DNA of 64,000 nt from Gordonia terrae (GCF_001698225.1 NZ_CP016594.1:1-64000); one strand, 5' to 3'. Numbered from the stretch's first letter, positions 11,717 through 19,267 are shown. A program made the numbers and translations. Notes: a model not told the origin generated them from the sequence alone.

Positions 11717-12705
11717 ATGGACTCCATGAGCATCGGGAACGACGCAGGTGGCGTTGAGGTGGACGAATCGAACGAGCATCTACGAATCCTGCTTCTCGGC
11801 GGGCGCGGTGCGGTGGGCGAAGTCGTCGCCCGGGAGCTGGTGGACGCCGGCCATGTCGTGACCGCGACGAGCCGCACGGCAACCGGTGACGCTCGGGTCG
11901 ATCTACTGGGCAACCTCTCGGAGTTGCGTGGTCTCGTTGCGCGACACGACGTCGTCGTCAATGCCTCGGGGATCGAGCGCCCGGAGCTCGGCACCGCGAC
12001 CGGACCGACGCCACTGGTCGACATCTCGGCGTCGGGGGCCTACCTCGACGCGCTGCGGGCCGCCGCCGTGGGGCCCGTCGTCCTGGGGGGCCCGTCGTCC
12101 TGGGAGCGGGGCTTGCACCGGGCCTGAGCACGATCCTGGCCGCCTCCCTCGACTCGCGCCCGGACGACGACCTCGATGTGCTCGTGATGCTCGGGGCGGG
12201 CGAGAAGCACGGCCCGGCGGCGGTCGCCTGGACGGTCGGTCTGGTCGGCACCGACGTCCACCACCCGCCGAAAGGCCGACCGGTGCGCAACCTCGGCGAG
12301 ACCCGCCGCGCCACCGGACCGGACGGACGCAGCAGGCGCCATCTGCGCGCCGACTTCCCCGACCACGTCCTGCTGGACGACAAGCCCGGCGCGATCCGCT
12401 CGTATCTCACCCTCAGCTCGGCACCGATGACCGCGGCGCTGGGTCTGATCGGTCGGGTGCCGGTGTTGCGGAGCACCTTGACGTGGGCGCCTCCCCTCGG
12501 GTCGGACGCCTGGCATGTCGTCGCCGAGAACCGGCGGTCCGGTGAACGTCGACACGCCTGCGGTACAGGACAGTCCGAGGCGACAGGTCGGTTGACGGCG
12601 CTGGCTGCCATCCGCGCTGCGACAGAGCTGCGCGATTCGTCGCGGACTGCGGTGACGATGGCCGACCTCGTCTCGCTCGACGACGCGCTCGCGGTGATGA
12701 CGTAG
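11717..12705 (+). pseudogene. Rossmann-fold dehydrogenase-like gene (saccharopine dehydrogenase type), frameshifted
   Basis: The N-terminal half reads LRILLLGGRGAVGEVVARELVDAGHVVTATSR, an NAD(P)-binding Rossmann start, and runs to about 12087. It then shifts into a short wrong tail (GGPSSWERGLHRA, stop at 12125-12127). The remainder continues in another frame, as GAGLAPGLSTILAASLDSRPDDDLDVLVMLGAGEKHG, to the stop at 12703-12705. The break lies exactly at a perfect 17-bp tandem duplication (12071-12104). Deleting one copy restores a single open frame of about 323 residues (AVGPVVLGAGLAPGLS). The start is uncertain (ATG 11717 or 11726). The substrate is unknown. Confidence 0.85.
12071..12104. 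repeat. Perfect 17-bp tandem duplication causing a frameshift
   Basis: The unit GGGCCCGTCGTCCTGGG occurs twice head to tail (12071-12087 and 12088-12104). Seventeen extra bases shift the reading frame of the host gene. Slippage or recombination between the copies could revert it. Confidence 0.95.
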
Positions 12706-12713
12706 GTCCGCTC

Positions 12714-13280
12714 CTACGTCGCGGCGTATTCGACGATCGAGACCCCGGTCTCGAAGTCCTGACCACTGACGCGGCGAAACCTCCTGGGCGCGTATCGTCC
12801 GCGAGCCATCAGCGGGATTCCGCTGCCGAAGAGCACCGGCTGACGTTTCAGGACGAACCGGTCGATCTCGTCGGCCAGCTGGGTCGCCAGATCGCCACCC
12901 CCGCAGAGCCAGATATCCTTTCCCTCAACCTTTTTGAGATCGCGCACGACGTCGAGCGGGTCGCGGTCGGTGAACGTCACACCGTCCACGGGGTCGCGTC
13001 GTCGATGGGTGAAGACGTACTGGTCGAGGTGGCGGTACGGGCTCGTGACCTCGGGCAGCCCCGCAGCGTAGGTGCCGGCTCCCATGAGCACGGTGTCGAA
13101 GATGCCTGCGCTCTGGTCGATCCCGAGTGCGACGGCGTAGTCGGTCGGGATCGTGTCGGCGAATCTGTCGTTGATCCCGTCCATGTGATCGCCTTCGATG
13201 AGAAAGGCGTCGAACTGCCCGTCCGGTCCGGCGATGTACCCGTCGAGACTGACGGCCACGTAGTACACGAGTTCACGCAT
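12714..13280 (-). CDS. Dihydrofolate reductase-like (RibD C-terminal domain) protein
   Basis: This 188-residue protein belongs to the DHFR-like/RibD C-terminal family of small NADPH-dependent reductases. The start MRELVYYVAVSLDGYIAG is the classic YVAxSLDGYIA motif. A central VLMGAGTY follows, then DIWLCGGGDLATQLADE, corresponding to the GGG nucleotide loop. Substrates in this family are mostly unknown. The ATG at 13280 sits opposite a divergent TetR gene with an operator-like region between, so the regulator probably controls it. A second paralogue lies at 47.4 kb. Confidence 0.85.
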   Translation of the reverse strand: MRELVYYVAVSLDGYIAGPDGQFDAFLIEGDHMDGINDRFADTIPTDYAVALGIDQSAGIFDTVLMGAGTYAAGLPEVTSPYRHLDQYVFTHRRRDPVDGVTFTDRDPLDVVRDLKKVEGKDIWLCGGGDLATQLADEIDRFVLKRQPVLFGSGIPLMARGRYAPRRFRRVSGQDFETGVSIVEYAAT

Positions 13281-13290
13281 GTTGTTCCCA

Positions 13291-13340
13291 ATCACTTCAG
13301 ATGTAGTGATTGCGAAACTACAGCACATGTAGTGGTTGCG
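13291..13340. promoter_or_regulatory. TetR operator region between divergent genes
   Basis: Two near-identical direct repeats lie here: ATGTAGTGATTGCG (13301-13314) and ATGTAGTGGTTGCG (13327-13340), 26 bp apart. Inverted elements overlap them: ATCACT (13291-13296) with AGTGAT (13305-13310), and GTAGT (13303-13307) with ACTAC (13317-13321). The stretch fills the gap between the DHFR-like gene and the TetR gene and is the likely operator of both. Confidence 0.6.
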
Positions 13341-13353
13341 CTATCGTTTTCCC

Positions 13354-13923
13354 ATGGCCCGAAATGACGACCGCCGACGCGCGCTTGCCGATGCGGGCCT
13401 CGAAGTGCTCGCCGACACCGGCGCCCGCGGGCTCACCCACCGCGCCGTCGATCGTGCCGCCGGCGTGCCTGTCGGTACGACGACGAACTACTTCCGTTCT
13501 CGCTCAGCACTTCTGACCGGTCTGGTGGAGCGCATCTATGAGCGGCTGGCGCCGAGTGACGACTTCATCGCCGAACGGGCCGGACGCACACCGACCCGGG
13601 AGCTGTTCGCCGAGTACCTCCGCAACATCGTCGAACGTCTGATGGCGAACCGGACCGTCACCATTGCGCTGATCGAACTCCGGCTGGAAGGTATTCGGCG
13701 CCCCGAGGTCGCAGAGATCATCGTCGAATGGCGCCGCACCGGATTCGCCGGGGACGTGGCCTTCAACGAGCAGGTGGGCCTGCCGGGAACCGCGCGGGAG
13801 ATCGCCCTGTTCCACTACGCGGTCGACGGACTCCTCCTCGACCAGTTGACCGGCCCCCTGCTACCGGACGTACCGGTCGACGACATCGTCGATGCACTGG
13901 TCGACGGGTTGCTGCCCGGCTGA
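13354..13923 (+). CDS. TetR/AcrR family transcriptional regulator
   Basis: This 189-residue regulator has an N-terminal helix-turn-helix (residues about 5-55: RRRALADAGLEVLADTGARGLTHRAVDRAAGVPVGTTTNYFRSRSALL) and an all-helical ligand domain. The GLTHRAVDRAAGVPVGTTTNYF core is the standard TetR recognition segment. It is divergent from the DHFR-like reductase, with paired operator-like repeats between. Autoregulation and control of that reductase are the simplest reading. The ligand is unknown. Confidence 0.9.
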   Translation: MARNDDRRRALADAGLEVLADTGARGLTHRAVDRAAGVPVGTTTNYFRSRSALLTGLVERIYERLAPSDDFIAERAGRTPTRELFAEYLRNIVERLMANRTVTIALIELRLEGIRRPEVAEIIVEWRRTGFAGDVAFNEQVGLPGTAREIALFHYAVDGLLLDQLTGPLLPDVPVDDIVDALVDGLLPG

Positions 13924-13990
13924 GATCGCGCCGCCCGGGTCCGACTTCGGGTCGACGATGGCTGGACATCGAACCCGCTACCGTGAACAG

Positions 13991-15268
13991 GTGGACCGAG
14001 ACCTGCTCGACGGACGCTACGAGATCCGGGGAGTTCTCGGACGCGGCGGCATGGCAGTGGTCCATGACGGGTGGGACCGGCGACTCCACCGATCGGTCGC
14101 CATCAAACTGCTGCGCTCAGAGCCGGACACCGGGACGGTCGCACGGGACCGATTCGCCGCGGAGGCGCGGGCGGCTGCCGCACTCAACCACCCGAACATC
14201 GTCGCCGTCCACGATTTCGGCGAGCACGACGGCACGCCGTACATCGTGATGGAACGGCTGAGTGGCACAACGGTCGGCGACCTCATGGTCGGCGGGCCGT
14301 TGCCACCCCACCGCGTCGCGGCGATGCTCGACGACGTCCTGGCCGCCCTGCAGGCCGCCCATTCCGCCGGCGTGCTGCACCGCGACATCAAACCCGCGAA
14401 TCTGCTGATGTCCGGCAACCGGGTGAAGGTGGCCGATCTCGGCATCGCCAAGACCGCCGGGATGGCGCACACGGCGACGGGAGAAGTGGTCGGCACCATC
14501 TGCTATCTCAGTCCCGGTCGCGTGTTGGGCCGGGCGGCGACTCCGGCCGACGATCTCTACGCGGCTGCGGTCGTGGCGTACGAGGCGTTGACCGGTCGCC
14601 GAGCGTACGACCACGACAACCCTGCCGCCGTGGCGCACGCCATCCTGCACGCGCCACCGCCACCGCTGGCCGACATCCGTCCGGATGTCGCGCCGACACT
14701 GCGCGAGACGATCGACCGGGCGATGCGCCCGGGCGACACCGTGCCGTTTCCGAGTGCCGCGGCGATGAGCGCGGCGTTGGCCCGACGGGGCGACCACCCG
14801 GGCCGTGACGCGGGGACGAACCGGCTCACGGCGCCGCTGCCGTTGCTGATGCCGCCCGCTGGGGTCCCGTCGGGAACGGCTCCACTTCCGGGTGTGCCGA
14901 ACCGGTCCCGACGTCGAACGTCGATCGCGGTTCTGGGTGGCGCTGCCGCCCTGCTGGTCGCCCTACTCGTCGCCGTCGTCGTCATCGCCGGCGGATCCGA
15001 CGACGACACACCTGTTCCGGCGACCCCGAGCTCCCTGCCGGCCGCCGAGTCCTCGGCCACTGAATCCCGTCCGACTCCGCCGAGCACAGTCGACGCGTCC
15101 ACGCCGATCCCTGTACCGACCGGCGCGACGGAGACCGACGCACCATCGACTGAGCAGGGTCCGGCCGAAAGCGGAGGAAACGGGCGGGGGAACAACGGTG
15201 GTGGCAACAGTGGTGGTGGCAACAGCGAGAACAAGGGGAACGGGAAACCGAAGGACGACAAGAACTGA
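13991..15268 (+). CDS. Orphan receptor-like Ser/Thr protein kinase
   Basis: This 425-residue Hanks-type kinase has the P-loop GRGGMAV (17-23), the ATP-binding Lys in AIKLL (39) and the catalytic loop HRDIKPANLL (130-139). The magnesium loop reads DLG (149-151) instead of DFG. The activation-segment end reads YLSPGR, where YLSPER is usual. One membrane segment lies near residues 314-334. An exported Ser/Thr/Pro-rich and Gly/Asn-rich tail follows, with no PASTA repeats. The start is taken as GTG 13991 (VDRDLLDGRYEIRG); ATG 13958 would add 11 residues. No phosphatase or FHA gene is adjacent. Activity is likely but not certain given the altered motifs. Confidence 0.85.
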   Translation: MDRDLLDGRYEIRGVLGRGGMAVVHDGWDRRLHRSVAIKLLRSEPDTGTVARDRFAAEARAAAALNHPNIVAVHDFGEHDGTPYIVMERLSGTTVGDLMVGGPLPPHRVAAMLDDVLAALQAAHSAGVLHRDIKPANLLMSGNRVKVADLGIAKTAGMAHTATGEVVGTICYLSPGRVLGRAATPADDLYAAAVVAYEALTGRRAYDHDNPAAVAHAILHAPPPPLADIRPDVAPTLRETIDRAMRPGDTVPFPSAAAMSAALARRGDHPGRDAGTNRLTAPLPLLMPPAGVPSGTAPLPGVPNRSRRRTSIAVLGGAAALLVALLVAVVVIAGGSDDDTPVPATPSSLPAAESSATESRPTPPSTVDASTPIPVPTGATETDAPSTEQGPAESGGNGRGNNGGGNSGGGNSENKGNGKPKDDKN

Positions 15269-15317
15269 CACGCTAACGGTGTCAAACTCCGCAGAAGACT
15301 TCGGACCCAGCGGTCTC

Positions 15318-15338
15318 AGGGTCGAGGCCCCCGACCCT
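15318..15338. terminator. Hairpin between convergent kinase and L31 genes
   Basis: AGGGTCG (15318-15324) and CGACCCT (15332-15338) enclose a 7-nt loop in the short gap between the convergent genes. It is a plausible bidirectional terminator and touches the last base of the L31 stop codon. Confidence 0.4.
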
Positions 15339-15598
15339 CAGTCGTTCCTCTTCTCCAGGTGCGCGTAGCGACGGCGGAACTTCTCGACCCGGCCGGCGAC
15401 GTCGGGGATCGTGTTGACGCCGGTGTAGAACGGGTGCGAATCGCTGGTGACGTCGACGGTGATGAGCGGGTACTCGTTGCCGTCGGACCACGTGACGGTC
15501 GCCGACGACGTCGCGGTCGAGCGGGTGAGGAACTCCTTGCCCGTTGAACCGTCGCGGATGACGACGGGGTGGTAGTCGGGGTGGATGCCCTTTTTCAT
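15338..15598 (-). CDS. rpmE2: 50S ribosomal protein L31 type B (zinc-independent)
   Basis: This 86-residue bL31B starts [28 protein letters not shown] and has no CxxC zinc ligand. It is therefore the C-minus form that replaces zinc-binding L31 when zinc is scarce. It lies 30 bp downstream of the CobW-like gene on the same strand. With the divergent L28/L33/S14/S18 operon it forms a complete alternative-ribosome locus, so Zur control from the shared upstream region is likely. Confidence 0.93.
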   Translation of the reverse strand: MKKGIHPDYHPVVIRDGSTGKEFLTRSTATSSATVTWSDGNEYPLITVDVTSDSHPFYTGVNTIPDVAGRVEKFRRRYAHLEKRND

Positions 15599-15628
15599 GC
15601 TGGGTGCCTTTCGGGAGATGGATGAGCG

Positions 15629-16984
15629 TCAGTTGTCCCGCGGGTCCGAGGCGTCGAGCCCCGGAATCGCGTCCACGGTCGACTCGGCGACGTCGAGGTC
15701 GTCGCACGGGTCGGCGTGGAACTGACCGAAGGGATCGTCGAAGGTCGACCAGAATTGCTGTCCCGCGGCGAATTCGACCTCGTTGAGGCACGCGTTCCGC
15801 AGTGCCTCCTCGATGTCGGCAGGATCGCCCTGATGAACGAGAGCGACGAGTGACGTGTGGCGGTCGCCGAACGCCTCGTCCCAGCGCAGGGCACCGAGGG
15901 CGCGACGTTCGGCGGACACCTCGGCGAGTTCGTCATCGGTCATCGAGGCGAGCCAGGGGCCTCCGTGGGCGACGCGCAGCCCGCCACCGGCCGACTCGAG
16001 CCACAGCGCCTCGTCGGGCTGTGTCGCCATCCAGAGCCGCCCGCGCGCACAGACGACCCCGTCGAGCAAGGCGTCGATCGCGTCGTGGAAACGGCCCGGG
16101 TGCAGAGGTCGGTCGCTGTGGAACTCGACCCAGGTGACCCCGCAATCGGATTCCAACGGGGGTTCACCGGCGAGGAGCGGGTCGTGCGGACCGTCGATGC
16201 GACCCCGCCGTGAACGTGGGGGCACCGCGGCGAGCAACTGCTCGGCGAGGACGGGTGTGATCGGGCGTTGCGGCAGCTCGAACATCATCGGGACGTTCGG
16301 TGCGAGCCGCTTGAGGACGGCGACGAGTCGGGCCGACGCCCACGCGTCGCGGAAGGTCGGGTCGCACGCCGCGACCACGAGCGCATCGGCGAAGGCGACC
16401 TGTCCGACTGCCACCTGGGCGAGCGTGCGGTCGTCGTCGAGCGCGACGTGCCCGCCCTCGGCGAGCGACAGGTCGCCCGTCGCCGACGTCAGCCAATCCT
16501 CCTCGGCGACACACGCAATGGTGAGGTTGACGCGGACGTCGGCGGCCGCCGGGGCGTCGTCGAACCCGGGCATGTCCGCGACGATGACGTTCTCGATCGA
16601 CCAGGCGACCTGCTCGGGTTCCAGGACGGGATCGAGCGTGAGGACGATCCGGCTCACCGACGGTCGACGATGAAGGCGCCGGAGCAGGGGGAGCAGGTCC
16701 TCGCGCAGCGTGCACGAGATGCATCCGTGGGCCAGCTCGACGATGCAGACGTCATGTCGGCTACGCCCGTCGGGTCCCCGCCAGCTGAGGGTCCGGACGA
16801 CGCGCCCATCCTCCACCTGGGTCAGGTCGTGGTGTATCTGGACGCTGCCGACACCGCCGCACTCCAACGCATCGCCGACCCGATGGATCGACGGTGCGTC
16901 GAGCCCGGTGACCAGGACGACCGGGGTTCGATGGTCGGTCGGTCCGGCGTCCTCCGGGCGGTTCGCGAGTCCATCGTCGAACAC
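15629..16984 (-). CDS. CobW/YciC-like zinc-starvation protein (Rv0106 type) lacking a P-loop
   Basis: This 451-residue protein resembles M. tuberculosis Rv0106, the CobW-like protein encoded beside a Zur-regulated L28 gene. It keeps the metal-binding GCISC motif (residues 87-91, followed by TLREDLLPLLRRL) and the C-terminal CobW domain (LHPGRFHDAIDALLDGVVCARGRLWMATQPD, then WLESAGGGLRVAHGG). Where CobW GTPases have GxxGxGKT, this protein has VTGLDAPSIHRVG, with no Lys-Thr. GTP hydrolysis is therefore doubtful. I place the start at GTG 16984, just downstream of a Zur-like box; the frame continues further upstream. The likely role is zinc allocation under starvation, an inference. Confidence 0.85.
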   Translation of the reverse strand: MFDDGLANRPEDAGPTDHRTPVVLVTGLDAPSIHRVGDALECGGVGSVQIHHDLTQVEDGRVVRTLSWRGPDGRSRHDVCIVELAHGCISCTLREDLLPLLRRLHRRPSVSRIVLTLDPVLEPEQVAWSIENVIVADMPGFDDAPAAADVRVNLTIACVAEEDWLTSATGDLSLAEGGHVALDDDRTLAQVAVGQVAFADALVVAACDPTFRDAWASARLVAVLKRLAPNVPMMFELPQRPITPVLAEQLLAAVPPRSRRGRIDGPHDPLLAGEPPLESDCGVTWVEFHSDRPLHPGRFHDAIDALLDGVVCARGRLWMATQPDEALWLESAGGGLRVAHGGPWLASMTDDELAEVSAERRALGALRWDEAFGDRHTSLVALVHQGDPADIEEALRNACLNEVEFAAGQQFWSTFDDPFGQFHADPCDDLDVAESTVDAIPGLDASDPRDN

Positions 16985-17002
16985 GACTCCACTCCGATCT
17001 AT

Positions 17003-17017
17003 TGAGAATGATTTCCA
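17003..17017. promoter_or_regulatory. Zur box-like palindrome (CobW side)
   Basis: TGAGAATGATTTCCA is an imperfect palindrome around AATGATT and resembles the actinobacterial Zur consensus TGAAAATGATTTTCA. It lies 18 bp upstream of the CobW-like start and about 70 bp upstream of the L28 gene. Confidence 0.65.
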
Positions 17018-17053
17018 TTTGTGCTCCGCCGACGGTACCGTGGCCGAACAGTT

Positions 17054-17070
17054 AATGCCAATCATTGTCG
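17054..17070. promoter_or_regulatory. Second Zur box-like site (rpmB2 side)
   Basis: AATGCCAATCATTGTCG carries the core AATCATT, the reverse complement of AATGATT, with partial dyad symmetry. It lies just upstream of the RBS of the cysteine-poor L28 gene. The match is weaker than for the site at 17003. Confidence 0.4.
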
Positions 17071-17088
17071 ATAAGAACAGGAGGCAGC

Positions 17089-17325
17089 ATGTCCAAGAGG
17101 TGCCAGGTCACCGGTCGGGTGCCGGGATTCGGCAAGCAGGTGTCGCATTCGCACAAGCGGACGTCGCGCCGGTGGGACCCGAACATCCAGCGACGCCGCT
17201 ACTACGTGCCCAGTGAAGGGCGGTATGTGACGCTGCGCGTGAGCGCCAAGGGGATCTCGACCATCGACAAACACGGCATTGAGTCGGTGCTGCGCAAGAT
17301 CCGCGCGCGTGGAGAGAAAGTCTGA
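17089..17325 (+). CDS. rpmB2: 50S ribosomal protein L28, C-minus paralogue
   Basis: This 78-residue bL28 reads [29 protein letters not shown]. It lacks the paired CxxC of zinc-binding L28 and keeps a single Cys at position 5. It has a strong RBS (CAGGAGGC) before the ATG at 17089. It is the first gene of L28-L33-S14-S18, the order of the Zur-controlled zinc-sparing ribosomal operon of mycobacteria. Its stop codon overlaps the next start by one base (TGATG). Confidence 0.93.
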   Translation: MSKRCQVTGRVPGFGKQVSHSHKRTSRRWDPNIQRRRYYVPSEGRYVTLRVSAKGISTIDKHGIESVLRKIRARGEKV

Positions 17326-17489
17326 TGGCGCGCAACGAGATCCGCCCGATCGTCAAACTGCGCTCCACCGCCGGGACCGGGTACACGTACGTGACCCGGA
17401 AGAACCGCCGCAATGATCCCGACCGGATGGTCCTCCGCAAATATGACCCGATCGCCCGCGCTCACGTCGACTTCAAGGAGGACCGCTGA
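17325..17489 (+). CDS. rpmG1: 50S ribosomal protein L33, zinc-independent form
   Basis: This 54-residue bL33 ([30 protein letters not shown], ending HVDFKEDR) contains no cysteine at all, so it is the zinc-free type. Both junctions are one-base overlaps: its ATG shares bases with the L28 stop, and its own stop overlaps the S14 start. This implies tight translational coupling. Confidence 0.93.
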   Translation: MARNEIRPIVKLRSTAGTGYTYVTRKNRRNDPDRMVLRKYDPIARAHVDFKEDR

Positions 17490-17794
17490 TGGCCAAGAAG
17501 TCCAAGATCGTCCGCAACGAACAGCGTAAGGAGGTTGTCGCGCGGTATGCCGACCTCCGCGCCGAACTGAAACGCGCGAGCGTGGCGGCAGATTCGACGC
17601 CCGACGAGCGGATGGAAGCGATGCGACGTCTCCAACGGCTGCCGCGCAATGCAAGTCCGACGCGGCTGCGGAACAGGGATGCGGTCGACGGCCGTCCGCG
17701 CGGGTACATCGGGAAAGCAGGTCTGTCCCGCGTCCGGTTCCGCGAGCTCGCGCATCGCGGCGAACTACCCGGGATCCAGAAGTCCAGCTGGTGA
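17489..17794 (+). CDS. rpsN2: 30S ribosomal protein S14, long C-minus form
   Basis: This 101-residue uS14 of the long, zinc-independent type begins [29 protein letters not shown]. It ends with the conserved block [32 protein letters not shown]. The short zinc-binding S14 has CxxC motifs here; this one has no cysteine. It is the third gene of the zinc-sparing operon. Confidence 0.95.
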   Translation: MAKKSKIVRNEQRKEVVARYADLRAELKRASVAADSTPDERMEAMRRLQRLPRNASPTRLRNRDAVDGRPRGYIGKAGLSRVRFRELAHRGELPGIQKSSW

Positions 17795-17822
17795 GACGGC
17801 CCTACGAGAACCAGGAACGGTG

Positions 17823-18086
17823 ATGGCCAACAAGAGAATCCGCCAGCGCGACGATGTGCCGGCCAAACGCAAGAAGAACCTGCTCGCAGCGCAGGGTGTA
17901 CGCGTCGACGGGCGTAATCCCGTCGACTACAAAGACGTCGCGCTGCTGCGGCAGTTCTTGTCCGACAAAGGACGTATCCGGAGCCGACGGCTCACCGGTT
18001 TGAGTCCGCAGGAGCAGCGCCAGGTCGCCACGGCGATCCGCAACGCACGCGAGATGGCGTTGCTGCCGTACGACTCTCGGCACTGA
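17823..18086 (+). CDS. rpsR2: 30S ribosomal protein S18, C-minus paralogue
   Basis: This 87-residue bS18 contains [50 protein letters not shown], the diagnostic S18 core. It lacks the N-terminal cysteines of the zinc-binding form. It ends the operon 28 bp after S14; the ATG is at 17823. A large repeat region follows immediately and includes a palindrome able to act as a terminator. Confidence 0.95.
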   Translation: MANKRIRQRDDVPAKRKKNLLAAQGVRVDGRNPVDYKDVALLRQFLSDKGRIRSRRLTGLSPQEQRQVATAIRNAREMALLPYDSRH

Positions 18087-18122
18087 CGACTGTTGTGCGG
18101 TGAGAGTGGAGCGACCCCCTCT

Positions 18123-18222
18123 GCTCCCTGAGGTGCGAGCGAAGCGAGCCACGAAGGGCACGGTGAGGTGCCTCGCCAGCCCTTCGTGGCTCGTCGCTAA
18201 CGCTCCTCGCACCTCAGGGAGC
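18123..18222. repeat. Palindromic intergenic repeat element, copy 2
   Basis: A left arm (18123-18158, GCTCCCTGAGGTGCGAG to GCCACGAAGGG) pairs with a right arm (18180-18222, CCCTTCGTGGCTCG to CTCGCACCTCAGGGAGC) around a 21-nt centre. The right arm carries seven extra bases. A sister copy with the same architecture lies at 21989-22097. It follows the S18 operon and may act as its terminator. Confidence 0.75.
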
Positions 18223-18390
18223 GGGAGGGGGCGTCGCTAACGCTCCTCGCACCTCAGGGAGCGGGAGGGGGCGTCGCTAACGCTCCTCGCACCTCAGGGA
18301 GCGGGAGGGGGCGTCGCTAACGCTCCTCGCACCTCAGGGAGCGGGAGGGGGCGTCGCCAACGCTCCTCGCACCTCAGGGAGCAGAGGGGG
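18192..18390. repeat. 40-bp tandem repeat, about five copies
   Basis: A 40-bp unit beginning CGTCGCTAACGCTCCTCGC and ending in GGGAGCGGGAGGGGG starts at 18192, 18232, 18272, 18312 and 18352. The last unit has diverged. After an unrelated piece with TTCTTTCGGATTAGGG (18395-18410), a partial sixth copy starts at 18423. The unit is the right arm of the palindromic element plus a G-rich tail. The 18087-18460 gap holds no gene. Confidence 0.92.
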
Positions 18391-18460
18391 GCGCTTCTTT
18401 CGGATTAGGGAGCGGGAGGGGGCGTCGCTAACGCTCCTCGCACCTCGGCGAGCAAAAGCC

Positions 18461-19180
18461 CTACTTCGAGCCCTGCGGGACGTTCTCGAGTCGATCGAGC
18501 AGGGTGCGGGCCAGCGATTCCGACGATGCGGGGTTTTGGCCGGTCAGCAGGTTGCCGTCGGTCTCGATGTGGACCGTCCACGGTTCGGCGAGGGTGACCT
18601 TGAATCCCGCCTGGGTGAGCCGGTCCTGCAGGAGCCAGGGCGCCTTGTCGGCGAGCCCGGCCTGCTCCTCCTCGGCGTTGCTGAAGCCGGTCACCGTGCG
18701 ACCGGCGAACGCGTTGACCCCGTCGGGAGTGTTCGCGGCGAGCAGGATCGCCGGCCCGTGACAGACGATCCCGACCGGTAGTTGGGCCTCGTCGGCTGCG
18801 ATCAGGAGGCCACCGGCGTCCGCGTCGACCGCCAGATCCTCCATCGGGCCGTGTCCGCCGGGAACGAACACGGCGTCGTAGTCGGCGATGCGAACGTCGG
18901 TGAGCGCGATCGGCTTCTTCAGTTCGGGTGCGGTCTCGACCACGTGGCGGATCTCGGCCGCGCGCTCGGGCGTGCCGATGCTCTCGACCGCCAGACTGGT
19001 CTCGTCGACCGGTGGCCGTACGCCGTTCGGGGTGGCCACCGTGACCTTGTATCCGGCCGCGCGGAACACCTCCAGTGGGGCGACGGCCTCTTCGGCCCAG
19101 AACCCGGTCTTGTGAGCCGAGCCGTCGTTCAGCGTCCAGCTTCCGGCGCCGGTCATGATGAAGAGAATGTTGCGTGTCAT
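18461..19180 (-). CDS. DJ-1/PfpI family (type 1 glutamine amidotransferase-like) protein
   Basis: This 239-residue DJ-1/PfpI-fold protein (MTRNILFIMTGAGSWTLNDGSAHKTGFWAEE) has the nucleophile elbow PVGIVCHGPAILLAA, with the catalytic Cys. A Glu-containing GFWAEE segment and VFVPGGHGPMEDL also match Hsp31/GATase1-like members. Such proteins act as chaperone, deglycase or glyoxalase-type stress enzymes; which activity applies here cannot be read from sequence. The start ATG 19180 has a strong RBS (GGAGG, 7 nt upstream). Its stop abuts the tandem repeat. Confidence 0.88.
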   Translation of the reverse strand: MTRNILFIMTGAGSWTLNDGSAHKTGFWAEEAVAPLEVFRAAGYKVTVATPNGVRPPVDETSLAVESIGTPERAAEIRHVVETAPELKKPIALTDVRIADYDAVFVPGGHGPMEDLAVDADAGGLLIAADEAQLPVGIVCHGPAILLAANTPDGVNAFAGRTVTGFSNAEEEQAGLADKAPWLLQDRLTQAGFKVTLAEPWTVHIETDGNLLTGQNPASSESLARTLLDRLENVPQGSK

Positions 19181-19267
19181 CTGAACCTCCTGTGCCCAGG
19201 TAGACGATGTGGACATCGTCCGCCAACGTAGAGAACAACCGCGAGCTCGGCCACGGTGCAGGTCAGG

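Noticed and set aside
11524..11757. 77-codon open frame after tRNA-Ala
   Set aside because: It overlaps the start of the frameshifted dehydrogenase gene, has no clear RBS and its composition is not protein-like. I see no gene in the 11506-11716 interval.
12178..12705. Independent 175-codon gene
   Set aside because: Its N-terminal extension upstream continues the interrupted protein across the 17-bp duplication, so it is the second half of one broken gene.
18192..18390. Possible CRISPR array
   Set aside because: The 40-bp units are contiguous with no variable spacers and no cas genes are near; it is a tandem repeat.
18087..18460. Gene in the repeat-filled gap after rpsR2
   Set aside because: Open frames there are made only of repeat units and do not continue beyond them.
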